Assembly (NCBI GenBank): GCA_018241325.1
Contig: JAFEEB010000048.1
Coordinates: forward strand, 1-44,163
DNA: 44,163 nucleotides
Direction of reading: 5' to 3'
Origin: Pseudomonadota bacterium
GTDB lineage: Bacteria > Pseudomonadota > Gammaproteobacteria > Burkholderiales > Burkholderiaceae_C
A program made the position numbers and the translations under genes. The notes below the pieces were generated by a model. The model was not told where the DNA came from and did not search any database. It saw only the letters and a list, made by a program, of their open reading frames with translations. Of this stretch, positions 1 to 8,534 are shown one piece after another (the stretch's first letter is position 1; every line of letters begins with the position of its first letter).

Positions 1-1035
1 CACTTTGTAGTTGAATCCAAGAGTGATTTCGACCGCTGGCGCGCATGCAGCAAGCGTGGCCAGCTCCTGATTTTGGAGCAACCAGGCCGAGATGGCCTCG
101 GGCTCGTTGGTCAGGCGCAGCGTGTCGAAGGCCTGCTGCGCCTCGGCGTAGGCGTGGCGCAGGTAGTTCAGCCACTGCTTCAGGCGCCCGGCGCGGTGGC
201 GGCGCTCGACGCGCTGGCACACGTCCTGCCAGAACTCGGCCAGCAGCGGCACGACCTGGGGCCAGGGCCAGGCGGCGACGCTCGGGTCCACGTCCGCCCG
301 ATCGCTCGCCCGGCCCGCATCGCGCTGGCGAATGGCGCGCGCCAGCGCCGGCCGGCGCACCAGGCCGCGGCCCAGCATCAGCTGCGTGCAGCCCGTCACC
401 GCGCGGCAGCGCAGAGCGTCCTCCACCGTCCAGATGTCGCCGTTGGCGATCACCGGCAGGCGCACGCCTTCGCGCACGGCGGCAATGGACTCCCAGTGCG
501 CCGGCGGCCGGTAGCCCTGCGCCTTGGTGCGCGCGTGCACGGCCAGCTCGCTGGCGCCGCCGGCCTCCAGCGCCTGCGCGCACTCCAGCGCGCGCCGGTC
601 GTCGTCGATGCCCAGGCGCATCTTGGCCGACACGGCGATGGCGGGCGGCACCGCGCGGCGCACGGCGGCCACGATGGCGTGCATCAGCTCGGGCTCGTCC
701 ATCAGCACCACGCCACCGCGGTGGCGGTTCACGGTCTTGGCCGGGCAGCCGAAGTTCAGGTCGATGCCGGCCGGTTGCAGCTCGGCCAGGCGCGCGGCGT
801 TGTCGGCCAGGCAGGCCGGGTCGCTGCCCAGCAGTTGCGGGCGCACCGGCACGCCGCTGGCGGTGCGGCTGCCGCACAGCAGCTCGGGCACGACGCGCGT
901 GAAGCTGCGCACGGGCAGCAGCTGGTCGGTGATGCGGATGAACTCGGACACGCAGCGGTCCACCCCGCCCACCCGGGTCAGCACCCGGCGCAAGCCGTGA
1001 TCCAGCAGGCCTTCCATCGGAGCGAGAATCAGCAT
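1..1035 (-). CDS. dusC: tRNA-dihydrouridine synthase, DusC type (3' end cut by window)
   Basis: FMN-dependent enzyme that reduces a uridine of tRNA to dihydrouridine; the DusC class acts on U16. The protein starts [13 protein letters not shown], the typical Dus barrel start, and reads open for 345 codons to base 1 without a stop. The catalytic-cysteine motif [15 protein letters not shown] is visible, followed by the barrel segments HARTKAQGY and VIANGDIW and the late helical motif [10 protein letters not shown], which match E. coli DusC better than DusA or DusB (comparison from memory). It is already longer than the roughly 315-residue E. coli enzyme, so it has a C-terminal extension. The gene is divergent from the FecR gene at 1217. 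The family is secure; the U16 specificity is inferred. Confidence 0.9.
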   Translation of the reverse strand, partial: MLILAPMEGLLDHGLRRVLTRVGGVDRCVSEFIRITDQLLPVRSFTRVVPELLCGSRTASGVPVRPQLLGSDPACLADNAARLAELQPAGIDLNFGCPAKTVNRHRGGVVLMDEPELMHAIVAAVRRAVPPAIAVSAKMRLGIDDDRRALECAQALEAGGASELAVHARTKAQGYRPPAHWESIAAVREGVRLPVIANGDIWTVEDALRCRAVTGCTQLMLGRGLVRRPALARAIRQRDAGRASDRADVDPSVAAWPWPQVVPLLAEFWQDVCQRVERRHRAGRLKQWLNYLRHAYAEAQQAFDTLRLTNEPEAISAWLLQNQELATLAACAPAVEITLGFNYKV

Positions 1036-1216
1036 GGCGAATGCGATGTGAGGCCCGGGCGACGCGGGCAAAGCGATGATTGTCGCCGCACCCGCGCCCG
1101 CTGCGCCCGGCCGGCGGGTCGATCTGGGCTACCATGCCCTGTTTTTTGCACCGATGCGCGCGCGGGTTCCTGCAACCCCTTTGGCCGAGCGCGCCCACCC
1201 CAAGGGGATGAACACG

Positions 1217-1759
1217 ATGAAGACGACCAACACCCAGCCCGCCCGGGCCACGCCGGCGGCCCTGCTGGCGTTGCTGCTGCTCGCCGGCACGGCGGGCGCA
1301 CAGCCGGCAACACCGCCCGCGCCCGCGCCCGAGGCCAGCGCCGCGTCCGCGGCGGCGCCTACCCTGACGCTGACGCCGGGCGACGACCGCCAGGGCACCT
1401 TCAAGACCGTGCAAGGCCAGATCACCCACGCCCATGGCGGCCGCAGCGGCCCGGCCCAGGTGGGCGACGCGCTGTGGGAGGGCGACCGCGTGAGCAGCGG
1501 CCCCAAGAGCGCCGCCGCCATCACGCTGCGCGACGGCACGGTGCTGTCCATCGGGCCCGACAGCTCGGTCAATCTGGCGCAGTTTCAGTTCGAACCCACC
1601 ACCCACGAAGGCAACGTGCTGATCGCCCTGGCCAAGGGCAGCTTGCGCCTGGTCACCGGCCTGATCGCCAAGCTGCGGCCCGAGCAGGTCAAGGTGACCA
1701 CGCCCACCACCGTGATCGGGGTGCGCGGCACCGACTTCATCGTGGAGCAAAAGCCATGA
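1217..1759 (+). CDS. FecR-domain secreted protein
   Basis: 180-residue exported protein. An N-terminal signal peptide (MKTTNTQPARAT, then a Leu/Ala-rich core, likely cleaved after AGA) is followed by an Ala/Pro-rich linker. A FecR-type beta domain covers roughly residues 50-180, with the family signatures GDALWEGDRV, DGTVLSIGPDSS, KGSLRLVTGL and TTVIGVRGTDF. Start choice: AAGGGG at 1202-1207 sits 9 bases before ATG 1217, whereas the in-frame ATG 1208 abuts it. The last codon and stop overlap the start of the OmpA-like lipoprotein gene (ATGA at 1756), so the two are translationally coupled. FecR domains of this stand-alone type are often periplasmic and not tied to iron signalling, so the role is open. 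Confidence 0.85.
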   Translation: MKTTNTQPARATPAALLALLLLAGTAGAQPATPPAPAPEASAASAAAPTLTLTPGDDRQGTFKTVQGQITHAHGGRSGPAQVGDALWEGDRVSSGPKSAAAITLRDGTVLSIGPDSSVNLAQFQFEPTTHEGNVLIALAKGSLRLVTGLIAKLRPEQVKVTTPTTVIGVRGTDFIVEQKP

Positions 1760-2343
1760 AGACCGCCATCCTGATGAGCATGGTCGCCCTGCTGTGCGCG
1801 GCGTGCGCGGCCCCCCCGACGCAAGTGGTCCTGCTGCCCCAGCCGGGCGGCGCCGGCGCGGTCGAGGTCAGCACCGCGGCCGCCAGCCAGCGGATCGACC
1901 GCGGCTATGCCGAGGCCACCGTGCAGGCGGGCGGCGCCATCACGCTCGAGCAGCTCGACGCCGAGCAGGTCAAGGGCCGCTACCCCCAGCTGCTGGCCGT
2001 GCAGCCGGCGCCGGCGCAGGACTTCACGCTGTACTTCGACACCGGCGGGGTGGTGCTGACACCGCAATCCGAGGCCGCGCTCAAGACCGTGCTGACCCTG
2101 GCGCGCGAGCGCCCCGGCGGCGAGATCGTGGTGATCGGCCACACCGACCGCGTCGGCTCCGCGCAGAGCAACGACGCGCTGTCGCTGCAGCGCGCGCGCG
2201 CCATTCGCGAAACGGTGATCGCCGACGGCTTCGACCCCAACCGCATCACGGCAGCGGGCCGCGGTGAGCGCGACCCCGCCGTCGCCACCGACGACGAAGT
2301 GGCCGAGCCGCGCAACCGGCGCACCGAAGTCATCGTGCGCTAG
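1756..2343 (+). CDS. OmpA-family peptidoglycan-binding lipoprotein
   Basis: 195-residue lipoprotein predicted to link the outer membrane to peptidoglycan. The N-terminus MKTAILMSMVALLCAAC has a short hydrophobic stretch and a lipobox ending in Cys17. The C-terminal half is an OmpA domain: FTLYFDTGGVVLTPQSEAAL, then IVVIGHTDRVGSAQSNDALS, then LQRARAIRETVIADG and AAGRGERDP, ending in RNRRTEVIVR. These include the Asp and Arg positions that bind diaminopimelate in the family. It starts on the ATGA overlap with the FecR gene, so the pair is probably one two-gene surface unit. It is followed by a GC-rich repeat with a C5/G5 palindrome that may end transcription. Confidence 0.88.
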   Translation: MKTAILMSMVALLCAACAAPPTQVVLLPQPGGAGAVEVSTAAASQRIDRGYAEATVQAGGAITLEQLDAEQVKGRYPQLLAVQPAPAQDFTLYFDTGGVVLTPQSEAALKTVLTLARERPGGEIVVIGHTDRVGSAQSNDALSLQRARAIRETVIADGFDPNRITAAGRGERDPAVATDDEVAEPRNRRTEVIVR

Positions 2344-2465
2344 AAATGGCCCACCCCCAAGCTCCACACGCTGCGCGTTGTTGCGCTTCCCCCCTTCAAG
2401 GGGGCGCACCCATTGACCGGGGAAGCCCCGGCCAGGGGTGCCTTGGCACGGCCTGCTCCGCGGCC
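2344..2465. repeat. GC-rich intergenic repeat, copy A
   Basis: This segment between the OmpA-like gene and the diheme cytochrome gene contains a CCCCCTT-C-AAGGGGG palindrome near 2390-2404 and, further on, the block GGCACGGCCTGCTCCGCGGCC near 2446. Related blocks recur after the gene ending at 5794 and, twice in tandem, after the gene ending at 7362. The placement just after stop codons suggests a 3'-end or terminator-associated repeat family. Confidence 0.6.
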
Positions 2466-2491
2466 CTCTGACTCCTGCCTTGGTCGTGCCG

Positions 2492-3241
2492 ATGTGGTGC
2501 TCCATCAAGTCCCTGTGCACGGTCGTCTGCTCGCTGGCCTGCGGCCTCGTGTTGACCGCCCGTGCGGATGCCGCCCCCGCGTTTGAAGACAGCATCGCCC
2601 AGCGCACCCTGGCCTGCACCGCCTGCCATGGCGACCAGGGCCGCGCCGGGCCGGACGGCTACTACCCGCGCCTGGCCGGCAAGCCCGCGGGCTACCTGTA
2701 CAACCAGCTGCTGAACTTCCGCGACGGACGGCGCCACTACGGCCTGATGACGCACATGGTGGACGTGCTCAGCGACGCCTATCTGTTCGAGATCGCCAGC
2801 CACTTCGCGTCCCTGCAGGTGCCCTACCCGCCGCCGGCGCCGCCGGCCCAGCGCCCGGCGCCCGAGGTGCTGCAACGCGGACGCACGCTGGCTCTGCAAG
2901 GCGATGCCGCGCAGCGCCTGCCGGCGTGCGCCGACTGCCACGGCCGCGCGCTGATGGGGGCGCAGACGCATTTCCCGGCCCTGCTGGGCCTGCCGGCCGA
3001 CTACCTGACCGCCCAGCTCGGCGGCTGGAAGACCGGCCAGCGCCGCGCCGCCAGCCCCGACTGCATGGCCCGCGTCGCCGAGCGCTTGAGCGACGCCGAC
3101 GCCCATGCCGTGGTCAGCTGGCTGGCCAGCCAGCCGGTGCCGGCCCACACCCAGGCCGCCGACGCGCGCCCGGCATCGCGGCCGCTCGCCGCCGACCTGC
3201 GCTGCGGCAGCGCGCCCGTGCCGACCGGCCCGTCACGATGA
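2492..3241 (+). CDS. diheme cytochrome c (c4-like)
   Basis: 249-residue exported electron carrier with two class I heme domains. An N-terminal hydrophobic export signal ends near ARADA. Heme motifs are CTACH at about residues 42-46 and CADCH at about 146-150; candidate axial methionines lie in YGLMTHM after the first and SPDCMARV after the second. The two halves repeat the same pattern (YYPRLAGKPAGYLYNQL and FPALLGLPADYLTAQL), the hallmark of the cytochrome c4/c553 group. ATG 2492 gives a compact signal peptide; the upstream ATG 2438 lies inside the GC-rich repeat and is less likely. The stop overlaps the next gene's start (ATGA at 3238), so the two cytochromes are made together. Confidence 0.85.
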   Translation: MWCSIKSLCTVVCSLACGLVLTARADAAPAFEDSIAQRTLACTACHGDQGRAGPDGYYPRLAGKPAGYLYNQLLNFRDGRRHYGLMTHMVDVLSDAYLFEIASHFASLQVPYPPPAPPAQRPAPEVLQRGRTLALQGDAAQRLPACADCHGRALMGAQTHFPALLGLPADYLTAQLGGWKTGQRRAASPDCMARVAERLSDADAHAVVSWLASQPVPAHTQAADARPASRPLAADLRCGSAPVPTGPSR

Positions 3242-4536
3242 AAGCCCTGGCGCGCGCCCTGCTGGCCCTGGCCGCACTGTCCGTGCTCGCGGCCGCATGG
3301 CTGTGGCAGGCCAACTTCAACGACGGGGTCGACATCGACGGCCCAGCAGCCGCCACAGCCGCCCGCCTGGCCACGCCAGCGCAGCAGGCGCGCGGCGCGT
3401 ATCTGGCGCAGGTGGGCAACTGCCTGGCCTGCCACACCGCACGCGGTGGCGCTCCCGGCGCCGGCGGCCTGGCGATCGCCACCGGGTTCGGCACCGCCTT
3501 CAGCAGCAACCTCACGTCCGACCCGTCCCACGGCATCGGCCAGTGGAGCGCCGCCGCATTCTGGCGCGCGCTGCACCATGGGCGCTCGCAGGACGGACGG
3601 CTGCTGGTGCCGGCGTTTCCCTACACCCACACCACCCTGCTCACGCGCGCCGACTCGGACGCGCTGTGGGCCTACTTCGGCAGCCTGCCGCCCAGCAGCA
3701 CGCCCACGCCAGCGCACGAACTGCGCTGGCCCTACGGCACGCAGGCGGCGCTGGCCGTGTGGCGCGCGCTGTACTTTCGCCCCGGCACCTACACCCCCGA
3801 GCCCGCGCACGACGCGCGCTGGAACGCGGGCGCCTACCTGGTGCGCGGCGTGGCGCATTGCTCGGCCTGCCATGCCCCGCGCGATGCACTGGGCGGTGCC
3901 GACTGGCGCGACCTGCGCGGCGGCCGGATGGCGGCCCAGGGCTGGTACGCGCCTTCCCTGCACGACCCGCGCCAGGCCGGCCTGGCCGACTGGTCGGTGG
4001 CCGAGATTGCCCGCCTGCTGCAAACCGGCGTGGCCGAGCGCGGCCGCGCCAGCGGCCCCATGGCCGAGGTGGTGTTTCACGGCACCCAGCACCTGAGCGC
4101 GGACGATGCCGCCGCCATGGCCGTGTACCTGCGCGCCCTGCCGCAAGCCGCACCCGCGCCGCCGCCGGCCGCTGCGCCCCGCAGCCGTCTGGCCGAATCC
4201 GGCGCAAAGCTGTACGAGCAGCACTGCGCGCAATGCCACGGCGAGCAAGGCCAGGGCCAGGGCCAGGCCTACCCGCCCCTGGCGGGCAACCGCGCCGTCA
4301 CGCTCGAGTCCGTGGACAACCTGCTGCAAGCCGTGCTGTACGGCGGCTTCAACGCCGCCACCGCCGGCTACCCGCGCCCCTTCGGCATGCCGCCCTTCCT
4401 GCTCACGCTCAGCGACCAAGAGGTGGCCGCCACGCTCAGCCACATCCGCACGGCCTGGGGCAACCAGGCCAGCGAGGTCAGCACCGCGCAGGTGCACGCG
4501 CTGCGCTCGCGCACGTCCACCGCGGCGCAGCGCTGA
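3238..4536 (+). CDS. triheme cytochrome c, dehydrogenase-subunit type
   Basis: 432-residue membrane-anchored or secreted cytochrome with three heme motifs: CLACH (about 62-66), CSACH (about 208-212) and CAQCH (about 330-334). The N-terminus (MKALARALLALAALSVLAAA) is a signal or anchor. The first two domains (GNCLACHTARGG, SNLTSDPSHGIGQWS, AFPYTH, then GVAHCSACHAPRD) resemble the cytochrome subunits that serve alcohol, gluconate or aldehyde dehydrogenases; the third is a plain class I domain. No dehydrogenase catalytic subunit is adjacent, so with the coupled diheme cytochrome it probably forms an electron-transfer pair serving an enzyme encoded elsewhere. The class is well supported; the redox partner is unknown. 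Confidence 0.85.
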   Translation: MKALARALLALAALSVLAAAWLWQANFNDGVDIDGPAAATAARLATPAQQARGAYLAQVGNCLACHTARGGAPGAGGLAIATGFGTAFSSNLTSDPSHGIGQWSAAAFWRALHHGRSQDGRLLVPAFPYTHTTLLTRADSDALWAYFGSLPPSSTPTPAHELRWPYGTQAALAVWRALYFRPGTYTPEPAHDARWNAGAYLVRGVAHCSACHAPRDALGGADWRDLRGGRMAAQGWYAPSLHDPRQAGLADWSVAEIARLLQTGVAERGRASGPMAEVVFHGTQHLSADDAAAMAVYLRALPQAAPAPPPAAAPRSRLAESGAKLYEQHCAQCHGEQGQGQGQAYPPLAGNRAVTLESVDNLLQAVLYGGFNAATAGYPRPFGMPPFLLTLSDQEVAATLSHIRTAWGNQASEVSTAQVHALRSRTSTAAQR

Positions 4537-4550
4537 CCGGGACAAGAATC

Positions 4551-4579
4551 AGGACAAGAATGGGCGCCGTGCCTATACT
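4551..4579 (+). promoter_or_regulatory. candidate sigma-70 promoter
   Basis: AGGACA (4551-4556) and TATACT (4574-4579) are separated by 17 bases and lie about 65 bases before ATG 4643. The -35 box sits in a small direct repeat (GACAAGAATC, then GGACAAGAAT). The match to consensus is four of six and five of six bases. Confidence 0.4.
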
Positions 4580-4642
4580 TGTGCCACAAGAACGGCGCGC
4601 CGGCATCCCGAAGGCCAGCGGCGCCACGCGGGGGAGCAGTCC

Positions 4643-5794
4643 ATGGGGTTGAACTGGTTTTCCAATCGGGCGGTCGGCGCGCCGAGCGAGCCGCCCAATG
4701 CAAGCCGCCTGGTGCCGGGGCCGTCCGCCGCCGGCGGTGCGGACGCGCTCACGCCGTCTTGGCAGGACATGGTGCGCCAGTTGGGCGAGGAAGTGGCCAC
4801 CTCGCTGAACAGCGCCACCGAGCAGCTCACGCGCCTGAACCGGCTGGAGCCCGGCCTGGTGCGCAGCCTGGGCCCCGTGCAGGACGCGGTCGAGCGCGCA
4901 CGCCAGGCCGGCATGGCCGCGCAGCACGTGCTGCGCCTGTGCGAAGACCCGCCGCCGCAGCGCCGCGAGGTGCTCAACCTGGCCGACGTGGCGCACGCCG
5001 CGCTGACCGCGCGCAGCGACTGGCTGCGCCTGCGCCGCATCAACGTGCGCAAGGGCTTTTCGCCGGCGCCGGTGTATGCCGATGCGACCCTGCTCTATCA
5101 GCTGATCGACGAGCTGCTGCTGTGGGTGGGCCAGCTTGGCGCCGACATTTCCGTCACCGTCGAGGCGACGCACGCCAGCGGTCGCCCGCGCTTGCAGGTG
5201 ATTTCGCAGCGCGCGCCCTCGGCCGCGCCGGCGGCCGTCTGGCGCGGCGTGCGCTGGGTGCTGTGGCATCAGCTGGCGCGCACCCTGGAGGCGCAAACCG
5301 AGCTGGACCTGAAAGACCAGTACGTGCGCATCAGCGTCAGCCTGCCGGCGGCCACGCCCGAGCAAATCGCCCACGCGGCCGAGGCGCAGGTCGAGCCCTC
5401 CAGCGTGTCGGCGGGCATCTCAGGCTGCCGCGTTCTCATCGTGTCGGGCAACGCCCAGCGGCGCGCCCAGTGCCTGCAAGCGCTGGCCGGCTACGGCCTG
5501 ATCATCGACACCGCCGAAGACACGCACCAGGCGCAGCAACCGGCGCTGCAGCGCCTGCCCGACGCCGTGATCTACGACGCCAGCATCTGCGCCCGCGACG
5601 TGCGCCTGTTGCGCGGGCAACTGCTGGAGAACGCCGGCACGCCGGCGGCCTTCATCGAGATCCACGAGCAGACCGGCGGCGCGGATTTCCACGCTTCCTC
5701 CGTCGGCAACGAATCCACCGGCCACGTGTCCGCGGCGGCACTCGGCCAGGCGCTGGGCCCGGCGCTGGTGTTCGAGCTCTGCAGGGTTCTGTGA
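4643..5794 (+). CDS. degenerate histidine-kinase/receiver-like protein
   Basis: 383-residue cytoplasmic protein of unknown function. Residues about 40-100 are helical, like a dimerisation region. Residues about 108-235 resemble a GHKL ATPase fold (LNLADVAHAALTARS, then VYADATLLYQLIDELLLW), but the N-box asparagine and the glycine-rich ATP-lid motifs are missing. Residues about 260-345 resemble a receiver domain (GCRVLIVSGNAQRRAQCL): an Asp is present at about 312 where the phospho-acceptor would be, but the acidic pair near the first strand is replaced by Ser-Gly-Asn. It may therefore be a non-catalytic signalling scaffold. GGGGAG at 4631-4636 supports ATG 4643. It is not in an evident operon. 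Confidence 0.6.
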   Translation: MGLNWFSNRAVGAPSEPPNASRLVPGPSAAGGADALTPSWQDMVRQLGEEVATSLNSATEQLTRLNRLEPGLVRSLGPVQDAVERARQAGMAAQHVLRLCEDPPPQRREVLNLADVAHAALTARSDWLRLRRINVRKGFSPAPVYADATLLYQLIDELLLWVGQLGADISVTVEATHASGRPRLQVISQRAPSAAPAAVWRGVRWVLWHQLARTLEAQTELDLKDQYVRISVSLPAATPEQIAHAAEAQVEPSSVSAGISGCRVLIVSGNAQRRAQCLQALAGYGLIIDTAEDTHQAQQPALQRLPDAVIYDASICARDVRLLRGQLLENAGTPAAFIEIHEQTGGADFHASSVGNESTGHVSAAALGQALGPALVFELCRVL

Positions 5795-5865
5795 ACCCCC
5801 CCCCTGCGCCGCTGCGCGCCACGGCGTTCGCTGGCACGGCCTGCTGCGCGGCCTCCTGGTTCTTT
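5795..5865. repeat. GC-rich intergenic repeat, copy B
   Basis: A run of C followed by GCCGCTGCGCGCCACGGCG and then GGCACGGCCTGCTGCGCGGCC, starting directly after the stop codon of the gene ending at 5794. It shares the GGCACGGCCTGCTNCGCGGCC block with the copy at 2344-2465. Confidence 0.5.
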
Positions 5866-5927
5866 GAACGTGAAGCACCCGCAAGCCGATCGGCGCCGGT
5901 CCGAATACGCCCCAGGCAACTACATTA

Positions 5928-6608
5928 ATGATAGCTGACAGCGCCCTACCACCCAGCGCCATCGGCCCATTGGACGATGAATGGCGGGTGCACGAAGACG
6001 AGGCGTTGTTGGTGCTGGACAAACCCGCCGGCCTGCTGTCGGTGCCCGGCCGCGGGCCGGACAAGGCCGACTGCCTGAGCGCCCGCGCGCGCCAGCGCTG
6101 GCCCGACGCGCTCGTCGTGCACCGGCTCGACCAGGCCACCAGCGGCCTGCTGCTGATGGCGCGGGGCGCCGCCGTGCAACGCGCACTCAGCGCCGCCTTT
6201 GCCGAGCGCCGCATCCGCAAGCGCTACGAAGCCCTCGTGCACGGCCTGCCGCCCGCGCCCGACACCGCCGACGGCTGGGGCGAGATCGACCTGCCGCTGC
6301 GGCTGGACTGGCCACGGCGCCCGCGCAGCATCGTCGATGGCGCGCACGGCAAGCCCAGCCGCACGCGCTGGCGCGTGCTGGAGCGCAACGCCGCAGGCGC
6401 CTGCACCCGCCTGGAGCTGGAGCCCGTCACCGGCCGCTCGCATCAGCTGCGCGTTCATCTGCAGGCCCTCGGCCACCCCATCGTGGGCGACGCGCTGTAC
6501 GGCCCCGAGGACGGCGCGCCGCGCCTGATGCTGCACGCCCGCACGCTGGCGCTGGCGCACCCGGTGTCGGGGCGGCCGCTGGTGCTGTCGCGCCCCGCGC
6601 CGTTTTGA
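5928..6608 (+). CDS. rluA: RNA pseudouridine synthase RluA
   Basis: 226-residue enzyme that converts U746 of 23S rRNA and U32 of several tRNAs to pseudouridine. Residues 26-45 carry LLVLDKPAGLLSVPGRGPD, and the catalytic motif HRLDQATSG has its Asp at about residue 68. Later motifs KPSRTRWRVLE, LEPVTGRSHQLRVHLQALGH, PIVGDALYG and LMLHARTL follow the E. coli RluA order closely (219 residues there; comparison from memory), so RluA fits better than RluC or RluD, and no S4 domain is present. The start lies in an AT-rich TTAATGATAGC context that resembles a short repeat seen elsewhere in this genome, and no clear ribosome site is visible. Confidence 0.9.
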   Translation: MIADSALPPSAIGPLDDEWRVHEDEALLVLDKPAGLLSVPGRGPDKADCLSARARQRWPDALVVHRLDQATSGLLLMARGAAVQRALSAAFAERRIRKRYEALVHGLPPAPDTADGWGEIDLPLRLDWPRRPRSIVDGAHGKPSRTRWRVLERNAAGACTRLELEPVTGRSHQLRVHLQALGHPIVGDALYGPEDGAPRLMLHARTLALAHPVSGRPLVLSRPAPF

Positions 6609-6750
6609 CGGCCCGGCGCGCCCCCCGCGGGGACCCGATGACATGCGCTTACGTTCGGCTTTTCACGGGCGCGCGCAAAGCCGTCACCAAGCGCTTACAG
6701 TTGCCATCGAGGACCTTTCTCCTCCAAAACTTGAATCACAAGGAGCCCCC

Positions 6751-7362
6751 ATGCACACACCCCGCACACTCGCATCCTGGTCGCGCCCCACCGGCTTCGC
6801 GCTGGCCCTGGCCGCCGGCGCCCTGGGCCTGAGCGCCTGCACCACCACGACGGACACCGCGCCACCGGCGGCCGCGGCCAGCAGCTTCAGCACCCAGGCC
6901 AAGCTCGACAGCGCCGTCACCGCCACGCTCGATCGCCTGTACCGGGTCGTCCCCGGCTCGCGCGAGATGGTGCAGCACGCCGCCGGCGTGCTGGTGTTCC
7001 CCGAGGTCATCGGCGGCGCGCTGATCGTGGGCGCCGAGCACGGGCGCGGCGCGCTGCGCGTGGGCGGGCGCACGGCCGGTTACTACAGCACCACGGGCGC
7101 CTCGGTCGGCTGGCAGGTCGGCGGGCAGTCCAAGGCGGTGGTGTACGTGTTCAGCACGCGCGAGGCGCTGCAAAAATTCCAGGCCAGCAAGGGCTGGACC
7201 GCCGGCGCCGACGCCACGGTCGCCATCGGCAAGGTCAGCGCCAACGGCTCGGTGGACTCCGAAACCGTGCGCCAACCGGTGGTCAGCTTCGTCATGAACA
7301 ACGTGGGGCTGGAAGTGGGCGTGTCGCTCACCGGCGCCAAGATCAGCCCGATCACCCCTTGA
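6751..7362 (+). CDS. YSC84/SYLF-domain lipoprotein
   Basis: 203-residue envelope lipoprotein with a lipid-binding SYLF (YSC84) domain. The N-terminal signal peptide ends in a lipobox (GALGLSAC). The domain signatures are LDRLYRVVPGSREMVQHAAGVLVFPEVIGGALIVG, of which the VLVFPEV core is diagnostic, followed by GGRTAGYYSTTGASVGWQVG, VYVFSTREALQKFQ and TAGADATVAIGKVSANG. Length is typical of the bacterial family. AAGGAG at 6740-6745 clearly sets ATG 6751. The function in bacteria is poorly defined; family members are often stress-induced. Confidence 0.85.
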   Translation: MHTPRTLASWSRPTGFALALAAGALGLSACTTTTDTAPPAAAASSFSTQAKLDSAVTATLDRLYRVVPGSREMVQHAAGVLVFPEVIGGALIVGAEHGRGALRVGGRTAGYYSTTGASVGWQVGGQSKAVVYVFSTREALQKFQASKGWTAGADATVAIGKVSANGSVDSETVRQPVVSFVMNNVGLEVGVSLTGAKISPITP

Positions 7363-7369
7363 AATAGAC

Positions 7370-7557
7370 CACCCCCTGCGTCGCCTTCGGCGCCTTCCCC
7401 CTCAAGGGGGACGACGCCAGTGGCCGGGCAAAGCCCGCTCCACGGCGCCCGCGGGCTTGGCCTGCTCCGCGGCCTTTAGGCTCAAGGATGGACGACGCCT
7501 GTGGCCGGGCCAAGCCCGCTCCACGGCGTCCGCGGGCTTGGCCTGCTCCGCGGCCAT
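7370..7557. repeat. GC-rich intergenic repeat, copy C, with a tandem duplication
   Basis: Most of the 315 bases between the YSC84 gene and the SDR gene is repeat. A CCCCCTCAAGGGGG palindrome (7397-7410) is followed by two near-identical 66-base units at 7411-7476 and 7492-7557 (81-base period). Each runs from ACGACGCC through GGCCGGGC and GCCCGCTCCACGGCG to GGCTTGGCCTGCTCCGCGGCC. The units differ by a handful of substitutions. No convincing gene lies in 7363-7677. Confidence 0.75.
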
Positions 7558-7677
7558 TCGACCCCCGAGGCTTGATGCGCTGCGGGTGGCGCGCAGCGGG
7601 ATGGACAACCGAGATGCCGAATGCCCGTTTCGCCGGGCGCGGCAGGCGTTGTTCCGTTCATGCGCTAGATTGCGGGC

Positions 7678-8451
7678 ATGACTCCACCCGCCCCCCAGTC
7701 CCTCACCATTCTCACCGGCGCCTCGCGCGGCATGGGCGCGGCCATGGCCCGTCAGTTGCTGGCGCTCGGCCACACCCTGCTGACCCTGGCGCGCCACCCC
7801 GACGCCGCGCTGGCCACCCAAGCGCAGGCCGCTGGTGCCACGCTCACGCAATGGCCGGTCGACCTGGCCCACGCCAGCGCCGTTGGCCAGCGCCTGCGCG
7901 AGTGGCTGGCCCACCTGGACCGCGATCGATTCGAGCAGGTCACGCTGATCAACAACGCCGGCGTCATTCCGGCCATCGTGCCCCTGCGCGACGCGGCCGA
8001 CGCCGAATCGACCGCCGCGCTGCGGGTGGGCCTGGAAGCGCCCATGGTGCTGACGGCCGCCTTTTTGGACGCCACGCGCGCCTGGCGCGGCCAGCGCCGC
8101 GTGCTCAACATCTCCTCGGGCCTCGGGCGCCGCCCCATGGCCTCGCAAGCGGCGTACTGCGCGGCCAAGGCGGGGATGGACCTGTTCACCCGCTGCGTCG
8201 CGCTGGACGAGGCCGGCCAGCTCAACGGCGCGCGCGTGTGCTCGCTGGCGCCGGGCGTGATCGACACCGACATGCAGACGCAACTGCGCGGCGCCGACGC
8301 CGCGGCGTTTCCGGATCGCGGCAACTTCGAGCAACTCAAGCGCCAAGGCCAGCTGACATCGCCCGAGGCGGCGGCGGCGCGCGTGCTGGCGTATCTGGCG
8401 CGCTCCGATTTCGGCGACCCCCCGGTGGCCAACGTGCGCGATCCAGCCTGA
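7678..8451 (+). CDS. SDR-family oxidoreductase
   Basis: 257-residue classical short-chain dehydrogenase/reductase. Visible motifs are the cofactor loop TGASRGMG (about 13-20), NNAG (about 92-95), the catalytic serine in LNISSGLG (about 146) and YCAAK (Tyr about 160, Lys about 164). The cofactor loop followed by a basic residue at the end of the second strand (LARH) favours NADP(H). The sequence resembles the sepiapterin/benzil-reductase-like branch, but the substrate cannot be assigned. It stands alone between a repeat block and bktB. ATG 7678 follows a GCGGGC stretch with no strong ribosome site. Confidence 0.82.
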   Translation: MTPPAPQSLTILTGASRGMGAAMARQLLALGHTLLTLARHPDAALATQAQAAGATLTQWPVDLAHASAVGQRLREWLAHLDRDRFEQVTLINNAGVIPAIVPLRDAADAESTAALRVGLEAPMVLTAAFLDATRAWRGQRRVLNISSGLGRRPMASQAAYCAAKAGMDLFTRCVALDEAGQLNGARVCSLAPGVIDTDMQTQLRGADAAAFPDRGNFEQLKRQGQLTSPEAAAARVLAYLARSDFGDPPVANVRDPA

Positions 8452-8534
8452 TGACCCGCACCGCCGTTCGACGCGGATGCAGCGACCCGGCGAAGCCTCG
8501 CAGCGCCGGCGGCCCAGCAAGCCCATCATCAGCA

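Noticed and set aside
73-1000. Long open frames on the plus strand over the dusC region
   Set aside because: They are antisense shadows of dusC in GC-rich DNA, with His/Ala/Arg-heavy translations and no motifs.
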